A DNA stretch of 64,000 nt from AP-15 sp963774345 (GCA_963774345.1 CAVZFB010000038.1:124001-188000), one strand, 5' to 3'; numbered from the stretch's first letter, positions 26,130 through 36,423 are shown. Made by a program: numbers and translations. The notes: generated by a model from the sequence alone, not told the origin.

Positions 26130-27374
26130 ATGTCTGCTCGCCCGTCACGACCGCCGGCGTCGCTTTATGTCGCCGGGCCGTTCGCCATGGGCTACACCGA
26201 ATTCTACACCTTCCTGATCCCGCTTTACGGCCTCTCGATCGGCATGAGCGCGAGCCAGATCGGCATGCTCGTCGGCGGCCGCTCGTTGTTGGCGGTGTTC
26301 CTGTCGATCCATGTCGGGGTGCTGATGGACCGGTTTGGCACCCGCCGGGTGACGTTGTTCTTCGTCTGGACCGCGATGGCGTTGGCGCCGGTATTTCCGC
26401 TGGTGCCGTGGTTCTGGCCATTGCTGCTGCTGCAGGTCGTCAACGGCGGCGCGCTGCAATTTGCCTGGTCGGGCTCGCAGACCTTGATCGCCCAATTGGC
26501 CGAGGGCGAGGCCGAATATCTCGGCCGGTTCAACTTCTTCGCTCGTTTTGGCACGACACTAGCGCCGATGATTGCCGGCGTGGCCTGGGATCTCGGTGGC
26601 GCCTGGCCGTCTTATGCGCTCGGCTTCGCCTGGGGTGCCGCGTTGACCGTCGCATTGCTGCGTGCGCCCGAAGCCCAGCTTGCGGCAGGCGAAGCCCAGG
26701 ACCCGCACCGCCGGGCTCGGTTCCGCGTCAGCGACGCCCTGCCGCGACTGCCCGACTATGTGCGCTGTTTCGCGCTGATGGCGATCCCGGCGGTGGCGAC
26801 GACGATGGCGATCATCTTTCTGCGCACCGCCACCAATGGCGTGCAGAGCTCGCTTTACGTCGTCTATGTCAAGGGGCTCGGGCTGACCGGCACGTCGATC
26901 GGCGTCCTGTTCGCAGCGACCGAAATAATGGCTGGCCTGGGTTCGCTATTTGCCGGGCGGGCGATGCGGCTCGGGGACCCTCAGCGCACGATGCTGAGCG
27001 GCACCGTAGTGTCGATTTTCCTGATCTGCGGGACCCCGTTTCTTGGCGGCGTCTTCGCTTTGCTGTCTGTGGCGCAGGCGTTGCGGGGCTGGCTGCAAGG
27101 CGTCGTCCAGCCGATGATGTTTTCGGTGCAGGCAAAAGCCGTCGGCCCGCATCGCCAGGGCTCGGTGGTCGGGTTGCGGCAGAAGATGAACCGCCTGGCG
27201 GCGATCGTGATCCCGCCGGCGATGGGCATGATCGCCGACCGTTGGGGTGCTGGTCAGAGCTTTGTGATCCTCGGCACTTTGATGGTCGTGCTGTGCGCGC
27301 CGGTGACCTTGATCACCCGCCGCGCGGCGCGGATCGCAGCGGAGCAGAAGATCGAGCCGACCTCGGCTGACTGA
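26130..27374 (+). CDS. MFS transporter
   Basis: A 414-residue polytopic protein with about twelve membrane helices and the MFS loop motif between helices 2 and 3 (VGVLMDRFGTRRVTLFF, a GxLxDRxGxRR form). Helix 1 holds GYTEFYTFLIPLYGL. Substrate specificity cannot be inferred. It lies 57 nt after the M20 gene and 52 nt before the DUF29 gene, so it is likely part of one transcription unit with both. Confidence 0.9.
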   Translation: MSARPSRPPASLYVAGPFAMGYTEFYTFLIPLYGLSIGMSASQIGMLVGGRSLLAVFLSIHVGVLMDRFGTRRVTLFFVWTAMALAPVFPLVPWFWPLLLLQVVNGGALQFAWSGSQTLIAQLAEGEAEYLGRFNFFARFGTTLAPMIAGVAWDLGGAWPSYALGFAWGAALTVALLRAPEAQLAAGEAQDPHRRARFRVSDALPRLPDYVRCFALMAIPAVATTMAIIFLRTATNGVQSSLYVVYVKGLGLTGTSIGVLFAATEIMAGLGSLFAGRAMRLGDPQRTMLSGTVVSIFLICGTPFLGGVFALLSVAQALRGWLQGVVQPMMFSVQAKAVGPHRQGSVVGLRQKMNRLAAIVIPPAMGMIADRWGAGQSFVILGTLMVVLCAPVTLITRRAARIAAEQKIEPTSAD

Positions 27375-27426
27375 CTTGCAGGCCGGTCTCGCTTATGCTG
27401 CGTTAGATTCTGGAGGGTCGACGCCA

Positions 27427-27900
27427 ATGCCGGATGGACCTCGCTACGACGACGATTTCTATGCCTGGACCCAGCACCAAGCCGAGGTGCTGCGCTCGAT
27501 GGCGGTTGCCGACAACCGCTTCGACCGCGAGCACGTCGCCGAGGAGATCGAGGATTTGGGCAAAAGCGAGCGCGATGCTGTGCGCAGCCAGATCCGCCGG
27601 ATCATCGAGCATTTGCTGAAGCTCGGCTATTCGCCGGCGGAACAGCCCCGGTTGGGCTGGCTGGAGTCGATCGACGACGCGCGGGAAACGCTCTCGGACA
27701 AGCTGACGCCGACACTTGGCCGTGATGCGCAGGAGGGGTTGGAACAGCTGTATGCCGAGGGGCGGCGGCGGGCGGTGCGCGCGCTGCGGCGCCACGGGGA
27801 GCCCGACGCGGCCGACGCTCTGCCCACGGATTGTCCCTATACATTTGACCAGATCCTTCGCGAGGATTGGTATCCCGACCCGCCCGGAGGAAATCCATGA
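27427..27900 (+). CDS. DUF29 family protein
   Basis: A 157-residue protein with the DUF29 pattern: YDDDFYAWTQHQAEVLRSM, FDREHVAEEIEDLGKSERD, RRIIEHLLKLGYSPAEQPRL and, near the end, CPYTFDQILREDWYPD. The start at 27427 follows a GGAGG; an upstream ATG at 27376 would add a non-conserved tail. It overlaps the PuuE-like gene by 4 nt (ATGA). DUF29 proteins are very common in alphaproteobacteria and cyanobacteria and have no known function. Confidence 0.9.
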   Translation: MPDGPRYDDDFYAWTQHQAEVLRSMAVADNRFDREHVAEEIEDLGKSERDAVRSQIRRIIEHLLKLGYSPAEQPRLGWLESIDDARETLSDKLTPTLGRDAQEGLEQLYAEGRRRAVRALRRHGEPDAADALPTDCPYTFDQILREDWYPDPPGGNP

Positions 27901-28796
27901 CCCGCGATTTCATTGGATATGGCGCCGAGCCCCCGCATGCCGGATGGCCTGGGGATGCGCGGATCGCCGTCAATTTCGTGATCAATTTCGAGGAGGGGTC
28001 GGAACTCTCCTACCCGGCCGGAGACGGCGTCTCGGAGGGTGGGCTAACCGAGATGATCGGCAGCGATCTCGGGGTCAAGGGACGTGATCTCGGCGCCGAG
28101 AGCATGTTCGAATACGGCTCGCGGGTCGGCTTTTGGCGCCTGCATCGGATCTTTACCCGCTTTCAGGTGCCGGTGACGATCTTCGGCTGCGCCCGCGCCT
28201 TCGAGGCCAACCCGTCGGCCGCGGCGGCAATCGCTGCCAGCGATTGGGACATTTGCAGCCACGGCTATCGCTGGACCAATCATCCGGGCCTGCCGGAGGA
28301 CGAGGAACGCCGCCAGATCGCCGCCGCTGTCGATCTGATCCGCAAGACCACGGGCAAGACCCCGGTCGGTTGGTATTGCCGCTATGCGCCGTCTGAAAAT
28401 ACCCGCCGGCTGATCGTCGAGCACGGGGGTTTTCTGTACGACAGCGACACCTACAATGACGAGCTGCCCTATTGGGTGCGGGTCGGCGACAAACCGCATC
28501 TCGTCGTCCCCTATTCTCTGACGACCAATGATTCGAAATTCGGCCGCGGCGTCTTCGGTTCGGGCGAGGATTTCTTTGCCTTTCTGCGCGACAGTTTCGA
28601 CATCCTCTATGAGGAGGGTGCCGAGCGGCCTCGGATGATGTCGATCGGGCTGCACATGCGGCTGACCGGCCACCCCGGCCGGGCCAAGGCGCTGATCCGC
28701 TTCATCGAATACCTGCGGGGCCACGACCGCGTGTGGATATGCCGTCGCGAGGACATCGCGCGGCATTGGATCGCCCAGTTCCCGCCCGCGATTTAG
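27897..28796 (+). CDS. Polysaccharide deacetylase-family protein, PuuE (allantoinase)-like
   Basis: A 299-residue NodB-fold hydrolase starting MTRDFIGYG, with a GGAGG Shine-Dalgarno. The opening FVINFEEGSELSYPAGDG, then EYGSRVGFWRLHRIFTRFQ, VTIFGCARAFEANP, CSHGYRWTNHPGLPEDEE and PVGWYCRYAPSENTRRL closely follow the PuuE-type allantoinase layout. CSHGYRW supplies a metal-binding His. Allantoinase activity is family knowledge for the best-known member; related proteins deacetylate other N-acyl compounds. It is translationally coupled to DUF29. Confidence 0.85.
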   Translation: MTRDFIGYGAEPPHAGWPGDARIAVNFVINFEEGSELSYPAGDGVSEGGLTEMIGSDLGVKGRDLGAESMFEYGSRVGFWRLHRIFTRFQVPVTIFGCARAFEANPSAAAAIAASDWDICSHGYRWTNHPGLPEDEERRQIAAAVDLIRKTTGKTPVGWYCRYAPSENTRRLIVEHGGFLYDSDTYNDELPYWVRVGDKPHLVVPYSLTTNDSKFGRGVFGSGEDFFAFLRDSFDILYEEGAERPRMMSIGLHMRLTGHPGRAKALIRFIEYLRGHDRVWICRREDIARHWIAQFPPAI

Positions 28797-29635
28797 GACT
28801 GGTGCGCTGTCGTCTCTGGGCGAGTGGTGGCGAAATAAGCTTCGATCGCGCGGGCGAGACCCCGGGCGAGCTGCTGCTGATAGCCCGGCTGACGCAGCCG
28901 GCGTTCCTCGGAGGGGTTCGACAGGCAGCCAAGTTCGACCAGGGCCGAGGGGATGTCCGGCGCCGTCAGCACCGCGAAATCGGCCGATCGCTGCGGATTT
29001 TCCAGCAGCACCACGTCGTGCCTGAGCGCTGTTACCACGTCGCGGGCAAACGCAATCGACGCATTGTCGGTCTGGCGACGCGCCAGAGCGATCAGAATGT
29101 CCCCGACCTCACGCGGCTCCCGCGACAGCCGGACGCCCTCTACCACATCCTTGTTCTCGCTCTCGGCGAGCGCGGCTGCTTCACGGTCCGAGGCTTTGGC
29201 CGACAGGGTGAACACCGACAGTCCGTGCATCGCCGGATTGGGCAGCGCATCGGCGTGGATAGCCAGAAACAGATCCGCGTGCAGCGCTCGGGCGCGAACC
29301 ACGCGCTCGCGCAATGGCACAAACTCGTCGGGGCCGCGGGTTAGCGCGACCCGGAAACGGTGCGTCGCGACCAGCTGACCCGCCAGGTATTGCACGGTCG
29401 GATAGACGATGTTCTTTTCGTAGACGCCGTTCGGGCCGATTGCTCCAGGGTCGATCCCGCCGTGACCGGGATCGAGGACGATCATCGGCCGATAGCGCAG
29501 TGGCGACTTCCCGCGCAGCGCCGGCTTTCCTCGCCCCGGCGGTTGCGCCGAAGCCGCGGCGAACCTCTCACCGATGGCGGCGCAGCTCGCCAGCAGACGC
29601 AACACGTCGCGCCGCGCGCACGCGATATCCCACAT
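28793..29635 (-). CDS. N-acetylmuramoyl-L-alanine amidase (amidase_3)
   Basis: A 280-residue zinc amidase that cleaves the glycan-peptide bond of peptidoglycan. Zinc ligands appear in VLDPGHGGIDPG (His), YEKNIVY (Glu) and LAIHADA (His), with the catalytic Glu in ALVELGCLSNP. The N-terminus (MWDIACARRDVLRLLASCA) is a short export signal with Arg-Arg. There is no AMIN domain, so it is shorter than AmiC. It converges with the PuuE-like gene, their ends overlapping by 4 nt. Confidence 0.92.
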   Translation of the reverse strand: MWDIACARRDVLRLLASCAAIGERFAAASAQPPGRGKPALRGKSPLRYRPMIVLDPGHGGIDPGAIGPNGVYEKNIVYPTVQYLAGQLVATHRFRVALTRGPDEFVPLRERVVRARALHADLFLAIHADALPNPAMHGLSVFTLSAKASDREAAALAESENKDVVEGVRLSREPREVGDILIALARRQTDNASIAFARDVVTALRHDVVLLENPQRSADFAVLTAPDIPSALVELGCLSNPSEERRLRQPGYQQQLARGLARAIEAYFATTRPETTAHQS

Positions 29636-29978
29636 GCCCGACCCCCGGCGGCTCGCTCTCGTCCCCAAACAAGAGCGGCCAATTCCCTTATATTATGCTG
29701 TCGAAGCACAGACGAGGTCAGGATTTTGGGAATAGTGGCGCCGAAAGGCACTTTCCAGGCTGCGATAAAACCAACGCATTTGGGTTTGGTCGGCGCAGAC
29801 CGGATCGGGCTGCGAGGGTGGTTGGTGCTGCTGCCCGCTGCTGCTCGAACACCAAAGCAGGGAAATTTCGCCGTATTTTCAATGTTGAACCGCCGCCGGC
29901 TGATAAAGCCGTGGAATTGCGCGGCGGGGAGGGGCAGAGTTAGCGGAGCCCAAGAGCAACCTCGGGAGGACTACCGCT
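29636..29978. other. Divergent intergenic region
   Basis: A 343-nt stretch between the amidase (minus) and the amidohydrolase (plus). It is locally AT-rich near 29685-29760 and 29860-29890. No gene, RNA or repeat is convincing. It should carry the two divergent promoters. Confidence 0.45.
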
Positions 29979-31023
29979 GTGCCCCAATCCGCGATCCCGC
30001 CCGGCCGCCATGCGCCGATCCGCCCGGACTGGCTCGACAGGCGGCAAGAAGAGATCATCGAGCCCGAGCTGCCGATTATCGATCCGCACCATCACATGTG
30101 GGACCGGCCGGGCAACCGCTATCTGTTTCCGGATCTGCTGGCCGATGTCGGCAGCGGCCACAACATCGCCGCGACCTGCTTCGAGGAATGCCGCGAGATG
30201 TACCGCGCCGACGGTCCGCAGGAGCTGAAATCGCTCGGCGAGACCGAATTCGTCAACGGCATCGCCGCGATGAGCGCTTCGGGCAAATACGGCAAGACCC
30301 GCGCTATCGCCGGTATCATCGGCAATGTCGATCTAAGGATCGGCAGCCGCGCCAAGGGCATCCTCGAGCAGCATGTCACCAGATCCGGCGGGCGCTTCAA
30401 GGGCATCCGCAACGGCGCCACCTGGCATGCCGATCCGAGCCTGGAGATCTATTGCTCGGGCGCGCCGCAGGGCCTGTACCGCGACCGGAATTTCCGGGAG
30501 GGGTTCGCCGGACTCGCCTCGCTTGGGCTCAGTTTCGACGCCTGGCTGTTCCAGACCCAGCTCGACGACGTGACCGATCTGGCCCGCGCTTTCCCGCAGG
30601 CGGCGATCGTGTTGAACCATGTCGGCGGACCGTTGGCGATCGGGCCCTATGCCGGCAAGCGCGAGGAAGCCTTTGCCGCGTGGAAGAAGTCGATCGGCGA
30701 GATCGCCGCCGCTTCCCCGAATACCTATGTCAAACTCGGCGGGTCTGGGCATGAAGCTTTCGGGCTTCACGTTCTTCAACGACGAAATGCCACCCTCGTC
30801 GCAGGATCTGGAGAAGGCCTGGCGGCCCTACGTCGAGGTCTGCATCGAGGCTTTCGGACCGCAGCGCTCGATGTTCGAGAGCAATTTTCCGGTCGACAAG
30901 GGCATGTGCAGCTATCCGGTGATGTGGAACGCGTTCAAGCGCATCGCCTCTGGCTGTTCCGCCGCCGAGAAGACCGCACTGTTCAGCGGCGCCGCGACCA
31001 AAGCCTATCGCCTGCCGGCGTGA
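29979..31023 (+). pseudogene. Amidohydrolase-2 family metal-dependent hydrolase, one frame change
   Basis: TIM-barrel hydrolase of the PF04909 type, related to lactonases and decarboxylases of aromatic catabolism. It has PHHHMWDRPGNRYL near the N-terminus, FEECREMYRADGPQE, GRFKGIRNGATWHADP and VLNHVGGP. A single-base shift near 30745 moves the frame; the restored C-terminus (MKLSGFTFFNDEMPP, MFESNFPVDKGMCSYPVMWN) ends at 31023 and carries the expected conserved ESNFPVDK. The GTG start at 29979 has GGGAGGA about 9 nt upstream. The thiolase-like gene follows after a stem-loop. Confidence 0.85.
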
Positions 31024-31031
31024 GCGAAGTG

Positions 31032-31066
31032 CCCCTTACCCTCCCCTAGAGCCGGAGGGTGAGGGG
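31032..31066 (+). terminator. GC-rich stem-loop after amidohydrolase gene
   Basis: CCCCTTACCCTCC pairs with GGAGGGTGAGGGG around a 9-nt loop; 12 of 13 positions pair canonically and one is a T-G wobble or mismatch. It begins 9 nt after the amidohydrolase stop and has no T-tract, so it may be a weak terminator, an mRNA-stabilising element or a dispersed palindrome. Confidence 0.5.
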
Positions 31067-31107
31067 CGGCAAGCGACCGGAGTTGGGCTGACAAAGGAGA
31101 GACAGCA

Positions 31108-32364
31108 ATGCCGATGCCGACAGAGGTGGATGCCACCACCCCCAAATACCTGCGCGACAAATATGCAATCGTCGGCGTGGGGGAGACTACCTATACCCGC
31201 GGCTCGGGCAAGACGACCCGCGCTCTCGGAACCTGGGCGGTCCGAAACGCGATCCTCGATGCCGGGCTCAAGGCCTCGGACATCGACGGCATCCTGTCCT
31301 ATTCGGGCGGCGACTCGACCTCGGGGACGTTTATCGCCGGTGATCTCGGCATCCGCCCCAATTACTACATGGATGTCGTCGGCGGCGGGTCGTCGACTGA
31401 GGCATTGGTCGGCATCGCGATCGGCCTGATCGAGGCCGGTTGCTGCAAGACGGTAGCGATCTTCCGCTCGATGAACGGCTATTCGCAGGTCAGGATCGGC
31501 GGCACCGGCGCGCGCTCGGCAGCGCCCGTCGGTGGCGACGCGCTGCACAACCGCGCCTATGGCTGGCAGAGCGCCGGGCAAAGCTTCGCCCCGACCTTTA
31601 TGCGCCATATGTACGATTACGGCACCAAGCCCGAGCATGTCGCCGCGGTCAAAGTCGCGCACAGCCATCACGCCTCGAACAATCCGAAGGCCTATTACAA
31701 GAAGCGCTTTACCGTCGACGACGTGCTGTCGAGCCGATTCATCTGCAAGCCGCTGCACCTGCTCGATTGCTGCGTCGAGACCGACAATGCGACCTCGATC
31801 GTCGTGACGTCAGCCGAGCGCGCCCGCGACATGAAGCAGCCGCTGGTGCTGATCCGCGGCGTCGTCGGCCGGTGCAGCAAACCGCGCCTCGACATGCACT
31901 ACCAGCACGGGCCGATCTCGACCGTCGCCGGCTATTACGCCAAGAACATCCTGTGGCCGAACGCCGGGGTCGGGCCGGAAGACATCGACGTCACCGGCTC
32001 CTACGACGCCTTCACCTTTACGACGATGCTGCAGCTCGAGGATTACGGCTTCTGCAAAAAGGGCGAAGGCGGCGAATATGTGTCGAGCGGCGCGATCCAG
32101 CTCGGCGGGCGGCGACCCAACAACACCAGCGGCGGCCATCTGTGCGAGGGCTACACCCACGGCATGAACATGGTCATCGAAAACACCCGCCAGCTGCGCC
32201 ACGACGCCGACGATTCCTGCCCGGTCGGCACCGACGGCAAGCGCCAGCACACCTACGACTACCGGGAAGGCGGCTGCCGCCAGGTCAGGAATGTCGAAGT
32301 CAGCGCCAATCTCGGCTGGGCCAACCCGGCGACCGCCTCGTCGATGGTCATGCGGCGCGGCTAA
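31108..32364 (+). CDS. Thiolase-like (lipid-transfer/SCP-x type) protein
   Basis: A 418-residue thiolase-fold protein. The N-terminal half shows YAIVGVGETTYTRGSGKTT, AILDAGLKASDIDGILSYSG and DVVGGGSSTEALVGIAIGL; the C-terminal half shows GVGPEDIDVTGSYDAFTFTT and NTSGGHLCEGYTHGMNMVIE. The position where catalytic thiolases have a nucleophilic cysteine reads GGGSS, so this is probably a non-condensing member that works with a DUF35 partner, such as Ltp-type retro-aldolases. The DUF35 gene follows after 12 nt. Confidence 0.88.
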   Translation: MPMPTEVDATTPKYLRDKYAIVGVGETTYTRGSGKTTRALGTWAVRNAILDAGLKASDIDGILSYSGGDSTSGTFIAGDLGIRPNYYMDVVGGGSSTEALVGIAIGLIEAGCCKTVAIFRSMNGYSQVRIGGTGARSAAPVGGDALHNRAYGWQSAGQSFAPTFMRHMYDYGTKPEHVAAVKVAHSHHASNNPKAYYKKRFTVDDVLSSRFICKPLHLLDCCVETDNATSIVVTSAERARDMKQPLVLIRGVVGRCSKPRLDMHYQHGPISTVAGYYAKNILWPNAGVGPEDIDVTGSYDAFTFTTMLQLEDYGFCKKGEGGEYVSSGAIQLGGRRPNNTSGGHLCEGYTHGMNMVIENTRQLRHDADDSCPVGTDGKRQHTYDYREGGCRQVRNVEVSANLGWANPATASSMVMRRG

Positions 32365-32376
32365 GGAGAGAAGAAC

Positions 32377-32898
32377 ATGGCAATCCGCGGCGAATACCTT
32401 GGCATGGGGCTCACCATCGACGATCTCGATGTCGAGAACCTCGAATATTTCCGCCACTGCGCGGAGCACGATTTTCACCTGCAGGCCTGCGCGCAATGCG
32501 GCCGGCTGCGCTACCCGCCGACCACCGCCTGCCCGTGGTGCATGAGCCTCGAATCAAGCTGGAAAAAGGTCGAGGGCAAAGGAACGGTGCATTCCTACAG
32601 CGAGGTGCACCACGCGATCCAGCCGGCCTTTCGCGGCAAGACCCCTTATCTGATCCTGCTGGTCGATCTCGACACGCAAAAGGGCGAGCCGACGCCGGAG
32701 GAAGCCCTACGCGTCGTCGGCAACCTCACCACGCCCGACGGCCAATTGGCGCCGCCCGAACTGGTAAAGCGGGTCGGCGTCGGCACCCGGGTGCGCATGG
32801 TGTTCAGCGATGTCGGCGCCGGGCTCGCCCTCCCGCAATGGACCATCGACGAGACCGCCGTGCAACCGGCAAACGTCTGGCGCTACCCGCAGGAGTAG
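32377..32898 (+). CDS. DUF35 zinc-ribbon/OB-fold protein, thiolase partner
   Basis: A 173-residue protein with a rubredoxin-like zinc ribbon (CAQCGRLRYPPTTACPWCM, two CxxC pairs) and an OB-fold domain (GKGTVHSYSEVHHAIQPAF, YLILLVDLD). The family acts as an acyl-CoA-binding subunit of thiolase-like and retro-aldolase complexes. It is 12 nt downstream of the thiolase-like gene, which fits a two-subunit complex. An AGGAGAG Shine-Dalgarno precedes the ATG. Confidence 0.93.
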   Translation: MAIRGEYLGMGLTIDDLDVENLEYFRHCAEHDFHLQACAQCGRLRYPPTTACPWCMSLESSWKKVEGKGTVHSYSEVHHAIQPAFRGKTPYLILLVDLDTQKGEPTPEEALRVVGNLTTPDGQLAPPELVKRVGVGTRVRMVFSDVGAGLALPQWTIDETAVQPANVWRYPQE

Positions 32899-32934
32899 CG
32901 CCAGCGTGTGGGGCGCGCGGGCAGGGGAGGGGCC

Positions 32935-33847
32935 TCAGCCTTTGACACCGCCCATGGTCAGGCCCGAGGTCATGCGACCGCGGAACATATAGTAGATTAC
33001 GACCGGCGGGATCGCGTAGATGATCGCGGTCGCCATCATGTAGTTCCACGGCGATTCGTCGCTGTTGAGGAACTGGGCGAGCGCCACCGGCACCGTCATG
33101 CTGCGTTTGTCCGACAGCAGCAGGAACTGGTACAGGTATTCGTTCCAGGCGAGCAATAGCGCATAAGTGCCGACCGCTACCAATGCCGGCGCCATCATCG
33201 GCAGATAGATCTTGAAATAGACCTGCCATGGCGATGCGCCGTCGACCCGCGCCGCGTCGTCGAGCTCGATCGGAATGCTGCGACCGTATTGCTGGAAAAT
33301 GAAAATCGCGTAGGGGGTGGCGAAGGTCACCTCGACCGCGATGATCGACCAGACATTGTTGCCGAGCCCATAGCCCTGCATGATCCGGTAGAGCGGGATG
33401 GCCAGGAACGAGGCCGGGATCACATAGGTCAGCAACGCCGCGTTGGTAAGCAGCCAGCCGTTGCGCAGACGCATCCGGCTGACCGAGAAGCTTACCAGAG
33501 ATCCGATGAATAAGGTGAAGAACACCGTCATCACGCCGATGTAAAGGCTGTTGCCGAACTGGTGCCAGAAATATTCGAGGTACCAGTAGCCTTCGGTGAT
33601 GACGATCCAAAAGCTGTAGGCGGAGGGCTGTCTTGGCCAAATGTCGTTGGAGAATACGTCGTTATGCGATTGAAGCGCGACCATCACCATGTTGTAGAGC
33701 GGTGCCAGCGTCCAGACGAGCAGAACGGCGGCGAAGCGCCAGGCAAGCGACCTCGGTCAGCACCCGCCGCAGCCGGTAGTTCTTTCGCTTCACCCCGATG
33801 GCCGACGCCTGTCGCGCCGCCCGGGTCTCCAGCAGGATCGCGCTCAT
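32935..33847 (-). pseudogene. Carbohydrate ABC transporter permease (MalG type), one frame change
   Basis: Inner-membrane permease of the first sugar-type system. The N-terminus MSAILLETRAARQASAIGVK starts at 33847; a one-base change near 33750 leads into LAWRFAAVLLVWTLAP and then a clean run to GLTMGGVKG at 32935. The EAA coupling loop reads DDAARVDGASPWQVYFKIYL. About six membrane helices. The start overlaps the stop of the upstream permease (ATGA), so the two are coupled. The C-terminal GGVKG is typical of MalG/UgpE-type permeases. Confidence 0.88.
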
Positions 33848-34764
33848 AGTTGTACCTCCGACGTGCGCAACTTGCGCATCAAGATCAGCACCAGCGGGAT
33901 CATCAGCGGCAAGGCCGACATCACCGCGGCCACACCGAGTTCGGGCCTGGCGATCTCAAAGGCGTCGCGGATGCCGATGGTGGCCAAGCACATGGGTCGT
34001 CAACGCCGGCCCGCCGCCGGAGACGAAAGTCGCGGTATTGAAGTCGCCGAGCGTGAAGATCGTCGAGAGCAAGGTGCAGACGAGATAGAGATTGGCGAGC
34101 AAGCGGGAAGCTGATATGGGTGAACCGGCGGATCCCGGTAGCGCCGTCGACCTCGGCCGCTTCGTAGAGTTCTTGCGGGATCGACATCCGGCCGGCGAGC
34201 AGGATCACGGTCCAAAACGGCATGTTCTTCCAGATATAGGAGACGATGACCGCGCCCAGCGCCAGCCAGCGCGAGGTATCGAGCCAGCCCGGACCGTCAA
34301 TGTGAAAGACGTCGTACAGCACATTGTTGAACAGGCCCCACTGGCTGTTCAGCATCCAGTGGATCGAGATAAAGGTCGGCAGCGCCGGCACTGCCCAGGG
34401 CAGCACATAGATCATCAGCAGCCCCTTGACCCACCAGCCCCGGCGCATAAAGAAGCCGGACAGCAGCAGGGCGCCGAACATTTTGACATTAACGCCGATC
34501 ACCAGATAGAGGATCGTATTGACGATCGTCATTTGAAAAATCGGGTCGTCCCACAATTCCACATAGAGGCTCGGTTTGTGACCGAGCCACAAACCGTAAA
34601 CAATCGGGATAGGCGACAAAGGCGGCGAATACGGCGACATAGGGGATACAGAAGGCAAGGGCCCATGCATACTCGGACCCTTGCAGACCGCCGCGCCAAG
34701 TGCGCCAACGCGACCGGTGCCCCGCTACGGGCCGGCCGGCCTCTATGACAGATACGCTCGCCAT
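33844..34764 (-). pseudogene. Carbohydrate ABC transporter permease (MalF/UgpA type), several frame changes
   Basis: Restored from three frames: N-terminus MASVSVIEAGRPVAGHRS and first helix AWALAFCIPYVAVFAAFVAY from 34764; the middle with FGALLLSGFFMRRGWWVKGL, WAVPALPTFISIHWMLNSQW and EAA loop YEAAEVDGATGIRRFTHISF; and the C-terminus GVAAVMSALPLMIPLVLILM ending at 33844. Frame changes lie near 34610, 34110 and 33990. All family landmarks are intact, so sequence errors are likely. It follows the nearest binding-protein gene by 9 nt. Confidence 0.85.
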
Positions 34765-34773
34765 GACCGCCTC

Positions 34774-36160
34774 TCAGCTCTGTACGATCGGATATTTCGC
34801 CAGGATTGTTTCCATCTTCTTCAAGGCTTTGTCCGCCGCCTGCTCTGGCGTCAAGCCGTTTCTGATCACGTCGGCCTCGGCCGAGCCCCAGATTTGGGTG
34901 GCATTGCACTCGGCATAGCCGGGATTGAACACCGGATAGTTCACCAGGGTCTCGTCGATCAGGCCCTCGCGCACATAGCTCGACCGGTGCGGATCGCTCT
35001 CATCGAGCCAGAACGGGTCGGTTTTAACCAGCGATGGATAAGCCGGCAACCAGCGGCCGAGCCCCTCCTTCAGATAGCCATTCATGACCTTGGGCTCGAT
35101 CACGAACTTCATAAACTCCTTGGCGACCTCGACGTTCTTCGCCCCTTTCGGGATGAAGGAGCCGCCAATCCCGAGCTGGGCTGCATTCGGCTTGCCATCG
35201 TTGCGGGCCGGCAGACCAAGAGTGGCGATGTCGTTATATTGATCCTTGTCGTGATAGAGCGCGACTTCGGTCGAAATCGTGCCGTCGAAATCCATCACCA
35301 TCAATTTCGAGTGGAACGCGTTGTTATCGTCGGCGTCGTTCCAACTTAGCGCGCCCGGCGGCACATAGCCTTCCTTGAAGGCCGTAGTGATATAGGCGAG
35401 GGATTTGACCACCGCTTCCTTGACCTGCGGATCGTCGAGATGGGGCTTGCCGTCCTTGGTGACGATGTCGCCGCCGCCATTGGCGATCAAGAACGCGTGA
35501 AACATGTTGTTGCCGTCGGCGGGGCCGGTCGTGGTCGCCTGCAGACCCAATGAATAGACGCCACGCATTCCCTGATCGCGCAGCTTCTGCTGGATCGGCT
35601 TGAAGTAGTCCCAGAAGGCATCCCAGGTCTTTGGCGCATCGGCGACCTTGACCGCCGCCCTTCTCGACCAGCGAGATCCAGACGTGGAACGGTATCACCG
35701 CCGTCTTGTACGGCATCATGTAAAAGCCGCGCTGCTTCTTGACGTTGTTATAATATTGCGAAGCAAGATAGACCGTAGGATGGTAACTCGACTTGTGGGC
35801 TTCCACCACATCGGTGACTTCGATGATCTTGTCGTTCCACGCATTTTGCGGAATGATGACCTGCTCGTTGATGTCGTGGGAAATCAGATCGGGGACAGAG
35901 CCGCTGGTTAGCGCCGAGACGATCTTCTGCATCAGCGGCGCGAACGGGATTAGACTGTAATCGATGGTGTTGCCGCTCGCCTTTTCGTAATCGGTGACCA
36001 CTTTGCGAAAGGCCGCGTCCTCCTCGGGGATGAATCCCTGGGTCCACCAGACCGTCGCCGTGCTGGCGGCAGCGTTCGCAATGAACGGGCGCGCCAACGT
36101 TCCGGCGGCAGCGACCGCAAGCGAGCCGCGCAACACGGAACGTCTAGTCGTTCTTATCAT
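34774..36160 (-). pseudogene. Sugar-type ABC substrate-binding protein A (array), one frame change
   Basis: Family 1 extracellular solute-binding protein of about 460 residues. Tat-like signal MIRTTRRSVLRGSLAVAAAG, mature start STATVWWTQGFIPEED, conserved block WNDADDNNAFHSKLMVMDFD, end AKYPIVQS. A frame change near 35653 separates SLVEKG from VADAPKTWDAFWDYFKP. It is the binding-protein copy nearest the permeases and paralogous to the next three copies upstream. Ligand unknown; sugar or polyol by family. Confidence 0.9.
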
Positions 36161-36423
36161 TGCCGTCTTCCTTTCTTCCCTGCTCGCGCCGAGGGTGTGG
36201 CCGCCAGCGCGCCGCGGTGGTGCTTTGTCGGAGGCGAATATAGAACGGTTACGCGCCGGGCTCAAATTGTATTCGATGCTTATCATCGCCTCCGTATCGG
36301 CGGTCGGCGTGGCGCGTTAACCGTCGGCTGCTCCGCCCACAAACGGGCCCGCTTGGAAGACCTCCGGCTCGCGCCATTTCCGCGGCAATCGGACGCAGCG
36401 ATCGCGCTACGGGGCGTGACGGC

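Noticed and set aside
29360..30754. Plus-strand open frame of 464 codons spanning the amidase antisense and amidohydrolase region
   Set aside because: Arg-rich shadow of genes in other frames, with no conserved motif.
31440..32945. Plus-strand open frame of about 500 codons across the thiolase-like and DUF35 genes
   Set aside because: It is a GC-driven shadow frame, Arg/Pro/Ala-rich with no domain. The two real genes in the other frame have full motifs.
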